The position numbers and the translations under genes are program-made. The notes under the pieces were generated by a model. That model saw only the letters and a list, made by a program, of their open reading frames with translations. It was not told where the DNA came from and searched no databases. From Bacteroidota bacterium (GTDB taxonomy: Bacteria; Bacteroidota; Bacteroidia; AKYH767-A; OLB10), in the NCBI GenBank assembly GCA_016717325.1, contig JADKFV010000053.1, positions 1 through 45,213 of the forward strand: DNA of 45,213 nucleotides. Reading direction: 5' to 3'. Shown piece after piece: positions 1 through 10,241 of the stretch (the first letter of the stretch is position 1; each line of letters opens with the position of its first letter).

Positions 1-18
1 GATGGAATATCGTGCTTT

Positions 19-47
19 AACGGACGCATCAATTTGCGTCCGTTTTT
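19..47 (+). terminator. Rho-independent terminator-like hairpin
   Basis: A perfect 10-bp inverted repeat (arms 19-28 and 35-44, 6-nt loop) is followed directly by a T run (43-47). This is the form of an intrinsic terminator read on the + strand. It would end a gene lying to the left of the window. It also marks the left limit of the decayed transposase region. Confidence 0.6.
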
Positions 48-1165
48 GTTGCCTGTAGAAGTTGATATTCTTGAGGCTCCATGCCTAAAAAACCTTATGC
101 TGCGGCGACAAATTCATGTGGTGTTAGTTGATTTAATGATGATGCGGGCGCTTGGTATTATATTCTTCAATCCAGTTATTTGTTATTTCACCAGCTGCAT
201 GCCCAATGTTTTTAAATAAGTATGCATCAATATATCTTCACGATAGGTGCGATTGAACCGTTCAACAATGGCATTTTGTTGTGGTGCTCCTTTTCAATTT
301 TACTCCAATTTTATTTTTTGTTAGTATCAAACCTGGAAATACTTTCCGAGAATTTGAATTCAGGTCCGTTGTCCAGTGCGGATACTTATTGGCTTTCCGT
401 GTATTTCAATGCGTTGTTCTAAAAACTCAATAACACTCTTTGCTGTGATGCTGTGTGCTATTTTGGATGCCTAAACATTCGCGGTTATATTGCTCTGGCG
501 TATTCAATGTGCGTATTCTTCTTCCATCGAATTAAGGCATCGCTCACTTAAAATCCATACCCACACTCTATGTTACGTGCCAGTGGTACTGCAATCGGAT
601 TCTTTGGGTTGTCTTTTTACTCTACGTTTTAATTTTTGGTTAATGCAAATCCATATCGCTCATACACTCTGCGTATGCGACTGCTGCCTATTGCTGGCTG
701 TTGTTTGAATTAACCGGATGACTTTCATTCTTCCTTTTCTGCTGAAGCCCAATGGTTTTGTTCTATGACTTGTTTTAGCTCTTCATCTTTGTCTGGCATC
801 AGCTTGCGATAGTACTTGTTGTTGCGTAAGGCACTTTAAAATTTACGCCTGCGTGCAGCAAGTGTCTTTCTTCAATGAGATAAAGATAAGCATTGCTCTT
901 TGCAGGCAGGCGTTAAAACTTTTTCGAGCAAGTCTTTCACTGCGTCATGCTCTAAACTCAAGTTGGCATACATTTTTTTAACCCCGCATTTTCGTATTCC
1001 AAATCTTTAGTAATCGCTTGAGCTCGTCTACTTGCATTCCGCCATAAGCGTTTCTTCCAAATGTAAAATGTCTGATCGGTATATTATTGCTTTCGACATA
1101 TCTCCGTTACTTTTTAATCCTTGTTTCCTGCTCTTTCAGGATTCCGATAATTTGTGATTCTGTGT
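45..1165 (-). mobile_element. Decayed IS3-family insertion sequence (OrfA and OrfB remnants)
   Basis: Read on the minus strand, fragments in different frames match an IS3-family transposase in the right order. OrfA pieces lie near 1155-900: QIIGILKEQE, YGGMQVDELKRL and KKMYANLSLEHDAVKDLLEK. OrfB pieces follow: RIRRVYERYGFALT near 640-690, the DDE-domain motif IRTDNGPEF near 350-390, and GAPQQNAIVERFNRTYRED near 235-295, then WIEEYNTKRPHHH near 140-180. Several frameshifts and stops separate these pieces, so no active transposase is encoded. The motifs are those of the OrfA helix-turn-helix/leucine zipper and of the integrase core of this family. I could not define terminal inverted repeats or a target duplication, so the ends are approximate. 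I infer an old, inactive insertion. Confidence 0.8.
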
Positions 1166-1271
1166 GTCTGATTTTTCATTTCTGATTTTTGAGAAAGTTA
1201 AAATTAATTATTCTATTTTTAATATGCTCAAATTTTACAACCTAGTACTTATGTATACTTACAATAATGGA

Positions 1272-1436
1272 CAGTCACAAATGCCGGTTTATATTTTCCC
1301 TTTTAAAATGGACGATAAAAATTTTGAAAACTATAAATTAAAATACAAAACCGATATGGCATTAATTCGCTTTTGGCAAAATATTAAAATAGGGTTTGAT
1401 AAATTTTGTCAATAAAAATAAGCTTAATGTAAGTTG
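1272..1436 (+). pseudogene. C-terminal scrap of a YafK-like L,D-transpeptidase
   Basis: The reading frame here encodes QSQMPVYIFPFKMDDKN and then FWQNIKIGFDKF. From memory this matches the conserved end of YafK/DpaA-type murein L,D-transpeptidases, where a VYIFPFRM-like strand is followed by an FW..LK.GYD.F motif. The YkuD catalytic core (HG and SxGC motifs) is absent. What lies upstream is AT-rich sequence and then the IS remnant. A likely frameshift near 1405 would extend the match a few residues (VNKNKLNVS). I infer a gene truncated on its 5' side, possibly by the neighbouring insertion sequence. The match is short, so the family call is moderate. Confidence 0.45.
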
Positions 1437-1545
1437 ATACAAATGGGAATTATGTTTTTAAGTGATTATATTTTTTCGTAACCCAACTGATTTGAGTTCG
1501 TTCGCTTGTGTTATTTACAAAACCATTACTCATAGTGTTTGTCCT

Positions 1546-1567
1546 CGGTTGGCGTCCCCGCCAACCG
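1546..1567. repeat. GC-rich 9-bp perfect hairpin
   Basis: Arms CGGTTGGCG (1546-1554) and CGCCAACCG (1559-1567) flank a TCCC loop. The hairpin sits about 35 bp beyond the stop of the broken T9SS gene (minus strand, stop at 1602). No T run follows on either strand, so it is not a classical terminator. It resembles small GC-rich palindromes scattered between genes in Bacteroidota. Confidence 0.5.
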
Positions 1568-1601
1568 CCTTGGTATAATCCAAAATATTTTGTTTCATAT
1601 T

Positions 1602-3150
1602 TTACTCCTTCACAAATTTGGTACTTAACATTTCTTTCTCAGTTTGTAAATGTACCACATACAATCCACCCCTTAACCACTGCAATCCACATCCAAAGTA
1701 AAGTACCCGCCAAAAACCCCCAAACCACCGACACTACGAATGGAGGCGCCAACTGGGGCTTTCCCCTTGCAAACTTTTATTTTCCAGTAGCATCGTATAT
1801 ACATAGTTAAGGGTTTATCGTTCAAATTTTGTGCATTTACAAACAACTTCTCCCGGCCGATACTATACGTTGCATTAAGCCCCCCCTTGTAGGGGTTGGG
1901 GGTTTCAAAATTGTAACCCCGCAACGTATCACAAGGACTCCCCAATAGCCGCCCTAACCCATAATTAGGGATTATTCGGCAAACCCATAATACTTGCGCT
2001 TGCCACCGAGGTAAAAGAGAAGGGTATAATTTTACGCTACCTAATGCATTAGGATTATTTATTACACTCAAGTTTTCGTTTATATAATTGCGCATGCTAT
2101 CGGGGTAAGGATAACTAAACACAAAAGGATTATCATAACCCCTTGAAAAATATATTTTCCCATCAGGTGCAAGTCTAACTGCACCATTAACTTTAGGATA
2201 CAAAATTGTTTCAAGCGTATCTGAGCTTGAAGGTATATTAGGAGCAAACAAATTTAACTGTAATAAATAGATTGTATCCACCTTGTAAATTCCATTTGTG
2301 GAAACATAAAACACACTATCATTAGGCGAATAAGCCCCTTCCCAAAAAAGCGTATCTGTGGGTAAAGTAGCCTCAGCAAAATATTTTTGTTTAATGAATG
2401 ACTCCGTGCATCTATCAAAAATTAAACTCCTGACATATAACCTGCGGCATTAAAATTCATAAGCGAGCACCATCGCTATTGAAAACCATTTTTGAAAACC
2501 AGCATCAGTAGCATCATTAAAATTTTGAATAGTAGGTGTATAAATACTATCGGGTGTAACCAAACACACAAAAAAGCGATTGTAATGATTTGGTGCGTTT
2601 GGGCTAACATTTATTTACAATCCACCAATCGCGGCCATTACCATGCTTTATGGCTTGTATGCAATCTGCACTTGTTTCATTATTTATTTTTATGTTTTGA
2701 GCAAACTACAGCCCCCATTCCACTATTTAGACTCATATCAACCAATGTATAATAACAACCTTGGTTGTATGGTTTATAAACCAACGCTAAAAAACGTAAA
2801 AATTGGTTTGAGTGGTTTTGGTCTTGGTATACAATTCGTTATACCATGAACCGCCACTAATAAAATTGCAACCTTGTATTATTTGGTGTTGTGTATTAAA
2901 AATACGGGTGTTCCAATCTGTATTTAAGTAACCTAATACAGCACTATACAGAATCAAATTTCCATTACTATCTGCAATTGCAGTGCAACTACCGCGGCCA
3001 TCCATTGCTGAAGAAATCGGGAGTGGATTTTGAATATTACTAAAATCAATCCCTGCAGAATCCCCAAAATCCAAATTGAATTTTGGTTTGAGAATTTGAA
3101 ATAGTTGAGAATAAAAAAACTATAAAAATGGAAATGACTAATTTTTTCAT
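1602..3150 (-). pseudogene. Broken T9SS cargo protein of the Bacteroidota WYFG/propeller type
   Basis: The start at 3150 gives a clear signal peptide (MKKLVISIFIVFLFSTISNS). After a frameshift the sequence reads DFGDSAGIDFSN, then IADSNGNLILYS and HQIIQGCNFISGGS. Later comes LAPDGKIYFSRG and PNYGLGRLLGSPCDTLRG. The last frame reads LRGGLYVVHLQTEKEMLSTK-FVKE and stops at 1602. That series is typical of large secreted Bacteroidota proteins of unknown role that open with W.FG..AGLDF and end in a T9SS sorting domain. At least four frameshifts or stops break it, including one near 3080 and one near 1680. GC-rich repeat-like stretches (1880-1905, 1700-1765) lie inside the 3' part and encode low-complexity residues. 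The lesions are denser than elsewhere in the window, so I favour true decay with some sequencing error on top. Confidence 0.7.
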
Positions 3151-3193
3151 GGTAAAAAAAAATAAAAAGGGAATGATGTGGATCATTCCCTTT
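3151..3193 (-). terminator. Intrinsic terminator after the giant T9SS gene
   Basis: A perfect 12-bp inverted repeat (arms 3166-3177 and 3182-3193, loop GTGG) is followed on the minus strand by a long T-rich tract (3151-3168). It lies 9 bp past the stop at 3202 of the giant T9SS gene and directly before the ATG at 3150 of the next gene, so it separates the two transcription units. The symmetric stem may also work on the + strand. Confidence 0.85.
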
Positions 3194-3201
3194 AATAAAA
3201 A

Positions 3202-6200
3202 TTATTTTAAAATTACTAATTTTTCAATTTTACTTTCGCCTTGTGCATTAACTAATTTGGCAAAATAAATACCATCGGCAAATTGATTGAGAGATATTGT
3301 AACTTCTTTTTGCTTTAACGGCAATTATATTCTTTGAATTAAGGAACTCATTGCATTTTGCAAAATTAATTTTGTGCCATTTTCAAATTCTGTGGTTGAT
3401 ATTATTGTTACAGTATTTTTAGCTGGATTAGGATAGAATTTTATTTGCAATGTTTCATTTTGCAAGGCAGTAAATGTTGGTTTTTTTCTGCGCAATGGCG
3501 GAAGCACATCTTCAACATTTACATGTAGCATTGCCCTTGCAATATATACTGCCTCACCACCATAAAATGGGTGTTGCATGGCAATATTCATAACAAGTGG
3601 AATGGTATCAGAATCGGCATCCAAGGCTGGGTCGTAACCTATTGCAAGCAATGTTCCCATAAATATTTTGTTTTGGTCTATAGCATTTTGGTCTTGCATG
3701 CTTGCAAGTTTTTGTGAGGCTAATTGTTTGGCATTAGCAAGTAATAATGTTTTGGCATCTTCAAATTTGCCAATATTAGTTTCGGTTATACTATCATACT
3801 CGGCTTGGTATTTGGCATCGGATGCTGTGCCAAGATATAATATGGTAGAATCTTCTGTTGCCAAAACATAAAAAGTAGTTTTATCACTATTTGCATATTC
3901 GAGCGAATCGTAATCGGTGATGCTACTATCACCAATTGCTGCACCAAACAAAGCATTGCGACCGGCCTCACTCATAAGTGGCTCCGGGTTGCGTGCAAAG
4001 CCAAGTATGGAGCCAACTTGAATAGGTTGAAAATAAATTATTGAAAATGGCTGTGGATTAGGATTATCGATAGCACCAACAAAATTCCAAAACATTAGGT
4101 TAGTTTGGGTAAAGTTACCATCAATGTGGTTTGTTGCTACATTATTATCCCACCTATTGTACCATGAAACTCCAGTAGTGCCTTGGTCGGTTAGTTTGTT
4201 ATTTACACTATTAATGTCAAAATAAACTCCATTGTAACACCTTTCCATAAGGTTGCAATAGAAAGTACTCTTGCTGCAATCATCAAATATATCTATACCA
4301 GCTCCTATATGTTTAATGATGTTTTCTTGCAAGTTACAAGCAAAGCTGCCTTGTACCCGTACACCCTGCAATTGGGGCAGTTGTGCTAAAGTAACTGTGC
4401 CAGCCCAATCAATAGTGTTGGCTACAATGCTTGTGCCTGTTGCGTTCTGTACCCATATACCACGGTGTGCTATGCTGTTGTGTGTGGTAGTATAGGTATT
4501 CAAATCACTTGTTGTTATATCCGTGTGATAGGTGTTGTAATTTACAACAGCGTTGGTGTTGGTGCCATGTATGCCTATTGCCACATTATAAATTTGATTA
4601 CTGGTTATAGTGTAAATTTTAGTTTTGAGGTATAAATTATTTTCAAACCGTATAGCTTCGTCATCGTACTTTGCAAAATCGTAAGGCAAGTTTTTGTTAA
4701 AGGTGTTTAAGGTAACAGTAACAGTTGCACCCGCATTATCAAACAACATAATACCATTATTGGTACGGTTAATAGCATTGCCTTTTATAGTTACATCGGT
4801 ACATTTTTGTTTGCTTATACCTACAGTGCTTCGGTTGGCAGCAAGGGGGTTTATTACATTATTTTCAATCAATATTTTGCCGGCATTATTTACAATAATA
4901 TTATGCTTCCAATTTATAAAAGTATTTTTATCGTTGGCATTTGCACTGCCACCTATTTTGCGTATAGTGCTTATTGTAGGCTTTCCATCTATGTATATTG
5001 CCTCGCCCCACGTGTTTAAATTATTTGGTATCCATTCAAATTGATTATTTATAATTTCTACATTACTGTTGGTTACAAAGATTGCTTTGCTTGCATTTTG
5101 AAAAGTGTTTTTATTTAAAGCACTATTTCCAATCGTAAGGCCATCAACAGCCGATATTGAAATATGATACCTGGTTTGTTGCCCATTATATGGAGCTTTA
5201 GTAATTTGCCCACCAGTACATTTAAACGTGCAACCTGTAATGGAAGATGTACCAAAATTTGCCGCAAGAAATGAGAACCCAATATAATTATGGTCGAATG
5301 TAGAATTGGTTGCTGTTAGTTTTCCGTTACTTCCTCCATTATTTGCAACAATATTTTTTGCATCATCAATACTACTATTCTCAATTTTTACTGTACCACC
5401 ATTGTTTATAATCCCTTGCCACATATCTCCACAGGCAAACAGGCTTGCTCCATTAATTATGTTTAATGTTTGGCCTTGGCCTACTGAAATCGTAACGGTT
5501 GGGTCCGTGATACCAATATTGGCACCATCGATAGTTACAATCGAAGTACCGCAAACAACTGGACCAGAAAGGAGGCCGCTTTTGGTTATAGACGTGGAAC
5601 TGCTAAAGTCTGCTTGAGTAATTTGATTTACGGTACCTTGTGGCAAATCTAATATCCAACCTCCTAACCCTCGCAGGCAAGCATAAACAGATTCGTTGCA
5701 CACCGAGCGACCATTTGTTGACATGGCTATTACTGCTTTGTTGTGCATGAAATTAGAAACATCGGTCCATGAATTTGCGTTTATGTTGCCGTTAGATGGG
5801 TCATAAGTTGCACGGTATATATGTGATGAAACTATTGCAGGTGGTTCGTAACGCATTGCTGCAACATAAATCACATTTAAATGTTCGTTTACTTCAATGG
5901 CCGTGATTCCGCCATCTGTTGCATCGCCTTCATCGTAGTTTAAGTTTTGAAAAAATAAAATGACCCCCGTATTATTAATAGCCGTGATAGTACATAAGGG
6001 GTTAATTATGTTGCTATCGTAAACTTCGTACAGATTGGAGGTTGCTAAATTAATTGAATTGGGCGCGGTTCCACAAAGCACTTTAAATTTTGTGCCATTA
6101 TCATAGTAATACAATTTCAATATTCTTGGCGATAAATCGGCATTATTAATAACAACATCCGAACAATCTTCAGTCCACGTTGTTGCATTAATATTTGTAA

Positions 6201-8258
6201 ATCTATAAAATTTTGTAACATTTCCACTTTCAATAATGGCAAATAATTTAGTTCCATCTTTTGATACCACAAAATCGCGCACTTCATAATTGTTTGCCAA
6301 TGGTGGGACTGTATTCAATGTATTGGGCGTCCATACACTGCCTTGTAAACACCTGATTCTTTTCTATGATTTAGAGTTATTAAATCGTTAGACAGTAAAT
6401 ACTTTTGAGAAGAGAGACCATTTTTGGTGAACATAATTTTAACCGGATCTCCTCCAAGTATTTGGTCACCAAGTTGAAAAATGTTTGTTTGGTTTTTGTT
6501 TACTTGCATTACATGTCCGTTACCAACATTGGTTGCAAACCCTTCGCCAATGCCAATATAAACATTTTGGTCTGCTGCATCCACTTTGTTGTTTGTAATA
6601 AACCAGCAATCAGTTTTTGGAATATTACTATTGGTTCCGGTGTAAGTAATTGTGTAAGGTGTTGCAGGATTTTCAATATCGTAAAACCCATTAACACCAT
6701 CGTCCGATTTAAAAACTAACCTGTCGGCCTGACCAATCCATATTTCGTTATCGGTTGCCGGATATATTGTTTTGTTAGCAGTGTTTACATAACCTCGGTG
6801 TTGGTATTCCGGCAAATCAAGGATTGAAGATGCTACTGTACTAGTATATACTTGTTGCCATTTTACAGTGCCGGTATTATTTGTTATTGGGTCTTTGGTA
6901 ACAAAAATATTTCCCGATGCGCCAACAATCAATCGATTGTCGGGTAGCAGTAACATACCATTTCTATTACTGCAAGGGCCTTGTAGTATTCCATCCGTAA
7001 TCGTTGTTAATCATATTTGTGCTGGCACTCAATGCAACCCAATCACCTTTAGGTCGTATATCTACGTTGCTGATAACAGGGCTGTAGAAAATTCCAATGT
7101 ATGCCTTTCCATTAGTAATTTCTTTTAGCGGTTCTTCATTGAATAGTAGATATCCCTGGCGTGTAGTTGTACCTGCGTAATTAACAGGTAGAATGCGAGT
7201 AAAATTATTCGCATGGTCAAGATTATTTATTAAATTACCATCATAGAAGATTATAGTACTATTATTTCCTTGTTGTCTTCCTTCCAATTTATTCATTTGC
7301 CATTGCCATGTTCCTGTAGAATTATCCCAATAGAAAACTCCCAGTCCGTAAATGGTAATCATGAAGTCGTTTGGAGCTTGTAAACTATTGTACCTCATTA
7401 TATCGGTAACGGCCAATAAGTTACCTTTGTCAATGGTATCGTAAGAGTCAATAACACCACTCAGGTAAGGCCATCCTATTTGCGTGGAGCTTGGCAACAC
7501 ACCTCCACTATTGGCTACTGCATCAATTGCTTGCTGTAAAGTAAACTTATACAATCCTGAGTCGGTACCAAGCATAAACTCATCATCGGTTTGGTCTGTT
7601 AGATTTTTTCATCCACATGCATGCAATATACGTGTGGCCTGATTAGTAAATTATTTAACTTTATGGAATTGATGTTTGATATTGTTGTTTCGGTAGTTGC
7701 ATCTAAAGTACCCCAATAAAAATCGTTTGTATTATCATCTTTGTGATTCATTCTATTGTCTACCCTTTCGTTACCTGTTACAAAATACAATGTATGCACA
7801 CCTGCAGTATGTTCGGCACTTATAAAAATATCGTTTACAAAAGGTTGACCTGTTCCCCATAATTTTTGCATAGGCAAAGCATTAGTTGCCGCATTTAATT
7901 TGTGTTTGCCACTTCGGTTAGTAACAAATAAAAAATCTGAAGTATATTGATTGGGTGCATAAAACTCGTTTATAAAACGCATAGGTTCATGATCGCTAAT
8001 GAAATCGTAGTTGTAAGATGCAGGGTTGGCCCAATTATTCGTATTTAATCCTGTGGTGCGCCATACACCGCTAACATCGGAGCCAACATAAAAATCAAAG
8101 CTACCCAGCCCTTTGTCGCGCAAGTATACAGCCCGCTCTTGCCCGCCAGCCCCGGGCCCCATTTGTGTCCATTGTGCATGTGCGATGTTGCTGATAATTA
8201 AAATGCTGATGAGTAGAAGATTCCTTGTTTGCTGAATTGCTGCGATAGAATTTTTCAT
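3202..8258 (-). CDS. Giant secreted beta-propeller plus beta-helix protein, T9SS cargo (broken in this assembly)
   Basis: Reading across the breaks gives about 1,680 residues. The N-terminus has a signal peptide ending near NIAHA, then WTQMGPGAGGQ and VGSDVSGVWRTTG, which recall BNR/Vps10-type propellers and GH74-like proteins. The middle (roughly residues 960-1350) is a right-handed beta-helix: repeated N/G/T-rich strands such as ATNSTFDHNYIGFSF and TSSITGCTFKC. The C-terminus has FYPNPAKNTVTI and ends KIEKLVILK, a type A T9SS sorting domain. Breaks: frameshift near 7606-7611 in an A6 run; frameshift near 6990-7010; frameshift near 6345-6375; and an in-frame TAA at 3325-3327 where the family would have a charged residue, with coding continuing in the same frame to 3202. 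I infer an outer-surface or released adhesin or polysaccharide-acting protein; no catalytic residues are evident. Confidence 0.7.
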
Positions 8259-8626
8259 AAATTTAATTTTTTTTAAAGTTTGAATATAGATGCGTTATAT
8301 TTTATTATAAACAAAATAATTAAGTATAACAAATAAATAAGGATTTTCTTTTTCGAACAGCGATGTTGTATTTTTTTTGATGCTGTAAATGTATAAAGGA
8401 AAATGATGTGTGCAAGAAAAATTTTTGGTCTGATTACAATTATATATTTATAGCGGTCTCAAAAAAAAAAGTAATGCGATTGTTGTCGTAAAGGGCATTT
8501 TATTTTTGTGTCGCCTCAGGCGACACAAAGGCAAGGGCCACCGCCCGCTCGCCAATAATTATTTTCAATTTTATATTTGGGAGTAAAATAAATTCACAAA
8601 AAATATTGCGTATCGATGTTCGCAAA
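8259..8626. other. AT-rich intergenic region with one hairpin
   Basis: No gene is visible. It separates the VWA gene (ends 8627) from the giant T9SS gene (starts 8258), both on the minus strand, and presumably carries the promoter of the latter. I found no full TAnnTTTG box with a good -33 element. It contains a poly-A run near 8461-8470 and the palindrome listed separately at 8505-8529. Confidence 0.6.
8505..8529. repeat. 12-bp near-perfect palindrome
   Basis: Arms TTTGTGTCGCCT (8505-8516) and AGGCGACACAAA (8518-8529) have a single base at the centre. It lies about 100 bp past the stop of the VWA gene and could end that transcript, but no T run follows on the minus strand. Like the hairpin at 1546, it may be a dispersed palindromic element. 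Confidence 0.6.
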
Positions 8627-10033
8627 TCAATTTACTTGCAAAGTAGTTGACCCACCGGGTACGATGTTGAAATTTTTTTCGAGTGAGTAAATTGTTTCGC
8701 GCGAGGCTTTGGGTCGAAATACCAAACGATAATTTCCGGGTTGCAGTGTGAGTGTTTGCTTTGATGTGGTGTCGTCAATATCGCATACCCACTCCCAGGT
8801 GCCGCTGCGGTCTACCAGTATGCTGCCTATGCCGGGGTTGCTGCTTACAAGGTTTACAAGACCGGGTTTTGGAATTTCGACCGATGTGGTGTGACTTTGT
8901 TTTACTTCGATATTATTTTTTATGATGCGTGGCAGGGTAAGAATTTCTAAATCGTAGTCGCCAATAATATATCGCTCGGTGGAGTTCATATTTTGCACAT
9001 TGAGTGTTGTCATTTCGCCATGTTTGCGAATGATACATTTGAGATTTTTGTATTCGTAACTGTCTTCGAGTATGAGGCGGAGGTCGCCCTGTGGTGCACT
9101 TACACCTATGATGGTATGCTTGCCTGGCGTGAGTTTTATGCTGTCTTTATACACGGGAGGAATGGTGTGTACCTGCATGCGGTATGTTGTAAGCGGATCG
9201 AGTTTTATGGTGTCGGGCACGCCCATCGTATTCATGGTGTGAATTATATTTTGCATCACCTTGCCCGATAGCATATCGTAAAAAGTAATGGCCACATTTG
9301 TTTCGGTAGGTTTTTTATAAATGTCGAGCAGGTTTATTTGTGCCGATGTATTGTTGAGTGCTTGCGAAATCACAACCTTGAAAATATCGTTGAATGATGC
9401 TTCGTCTTTGGCATCGTAGTATGTTCCTATGCAATCGAATTGTTTTGCAAATTCTTTGTTCACACCCAGGCCAATTACAAAAGGGCGCAGCGAAATTCCT
9501 TTGCGTTGCAGTGCATATGAAACGGCACAAGGGTCGCCATTACATTCTTCTATGCCATCGGTAATGAGTATAATAATATTGCGGCCGGCAGCTTTGGGAA
9601 AATCGTTGCCACATGCTTCGAGCGATAGTGCAATGGGTGTGGTGCCACTGGGTTTAAATTCTTTGAGCTTGCCTTTTATTTTATAACCGTTCCTGTATCC
9701 GAAGGGAACTTCGAGGCGGGTATCATCGCAATCTTGAGGAGGGAATTTTTTTGTGTGGCCATACATGCGTAGGGCAGTTTGCAGGTTGGGAATATCTTGC
9801 AGGCTATCAACCACGTGCGATAATAATTTTGTGGCCACAGCATATTTATTTCCGCTTTGCCATTGTGCCATCATGCTTGCCGAGCAATCGTATAAAAACA
9901 ATATGCGGGTTTCGATGGGTGGGGCAGGTGTGGGCTTTTGTGAATAGGATATGTTTGTTGTAAAAATGGTTATGACGATTGCAAATGCTGTTGCAAAAAA
10001 TATTTTTGATGTCGATGGGAAGGAGAATTTCAT
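8627..10033 (-). CDS. Secreted von Willebrand factor A domain protein
   Basis: The 468-residue protein starts with a signal peptide or membrane anchor (residues about 10-31). A VWA domain follows at about residues 40-230. Its metal-ion-dependent adhesion site is complete: DCSAS (DxSxS), a threonine in PSGTTP, and an aspartate in LITDG. The remaining 230 residues are beta-rich, with two repeated-looking segments around CIIRKHGEMTTL and LEPG-like turns, and resemble the carboxypeptidase-regulatory or PEGA-like extensions seen on other VWA proteins; the C-terminus is LQVN without a T9SS sorting domain. VWA domains bind protein ligands through the bound metal. It stands alone: the upstream neighbour is a metabolic gene 208 bp away. 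The exact role is unknown. Confidence 0.85.
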   Translation of the reverse strand: MKFSFPSTSKIFFATAFAIVITIFTTNISYSQKPTPAPPIETRILFLYDCSASMMAQWQSGNKYAVATKLLSHVVDSLQDIPNLQTALRMYGHTKKFPPQDCDDTRLEVPFGYRNGYKIKGKLKEFKPSGTTPIALSLEACGNDFPKAAGRNIIILITDGIEECNGDPCAVSYALQRKGISLRPFVIGLGVNKEFAKQFDCIGTYYDAKDEASFNDIFKVVISQALNNTSAQINLLDIYKKPTETNVAITFYDMLSGKVMQNIIHTMNTMGVPDTIKLDPLTTYRMQVHTIPPVYKDSIKLTPGKHTIIGVSAPQGDLRLILEDSYEYKNLKCIIRKHGEMTTLNVQNMNSTERYIIGDYDLEILTLPRIIKNNIEVKQSHTTSVEIPKPGLVNLVSSNPGIGSILVDRSGTWEWVCDIDDTTSKQTLTLQPGNYRLVFRPKASRETIYSLEKNFNIVPGGSTTLQVN

Positions 10034-10070
10034 TGTTTGTTTTTTTTACTGTTCAAGGGCTTAATAATTT

Positions 10071-10177
10071 TTGCCACGAAGACACAAAGGCACAAAGTTT
10101 TTTGAGAGCATTTTTTTTCTGTTTTGACGAGAAAATTTTTTGCCACTAATGCACGAAGGCACAAAGTTTCACAAAAT
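10071..10177. repeat. Two direct copies of a TGCCAC...GGCACAAAG intergenic repeat
   Basis: Copy one (10071-10102) and copy two (10140-10177) share the core TTGCCAC, CACAAAGGCACAAAG or its close variant, and a following T/A-rich tail. They fill the gap between the transketolase and VWA genes. A related sequence in inverted form lies at 44086-44180. Confidence 0.6.
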
Positions 10178-10241
10178 TATTTTCTACTCTTTTATAACTA
10201 ATTGTAAACTAATTTTTTTTCATCGATGTGTTTCCAATTTC

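Noticed and set aside
1508..1810. A 100-residue + strand frame with a proline-rich part
   Set aside because: It runs through the hairpin and the antisense of the T9SS pseudogene tail, so it is a chance frame.
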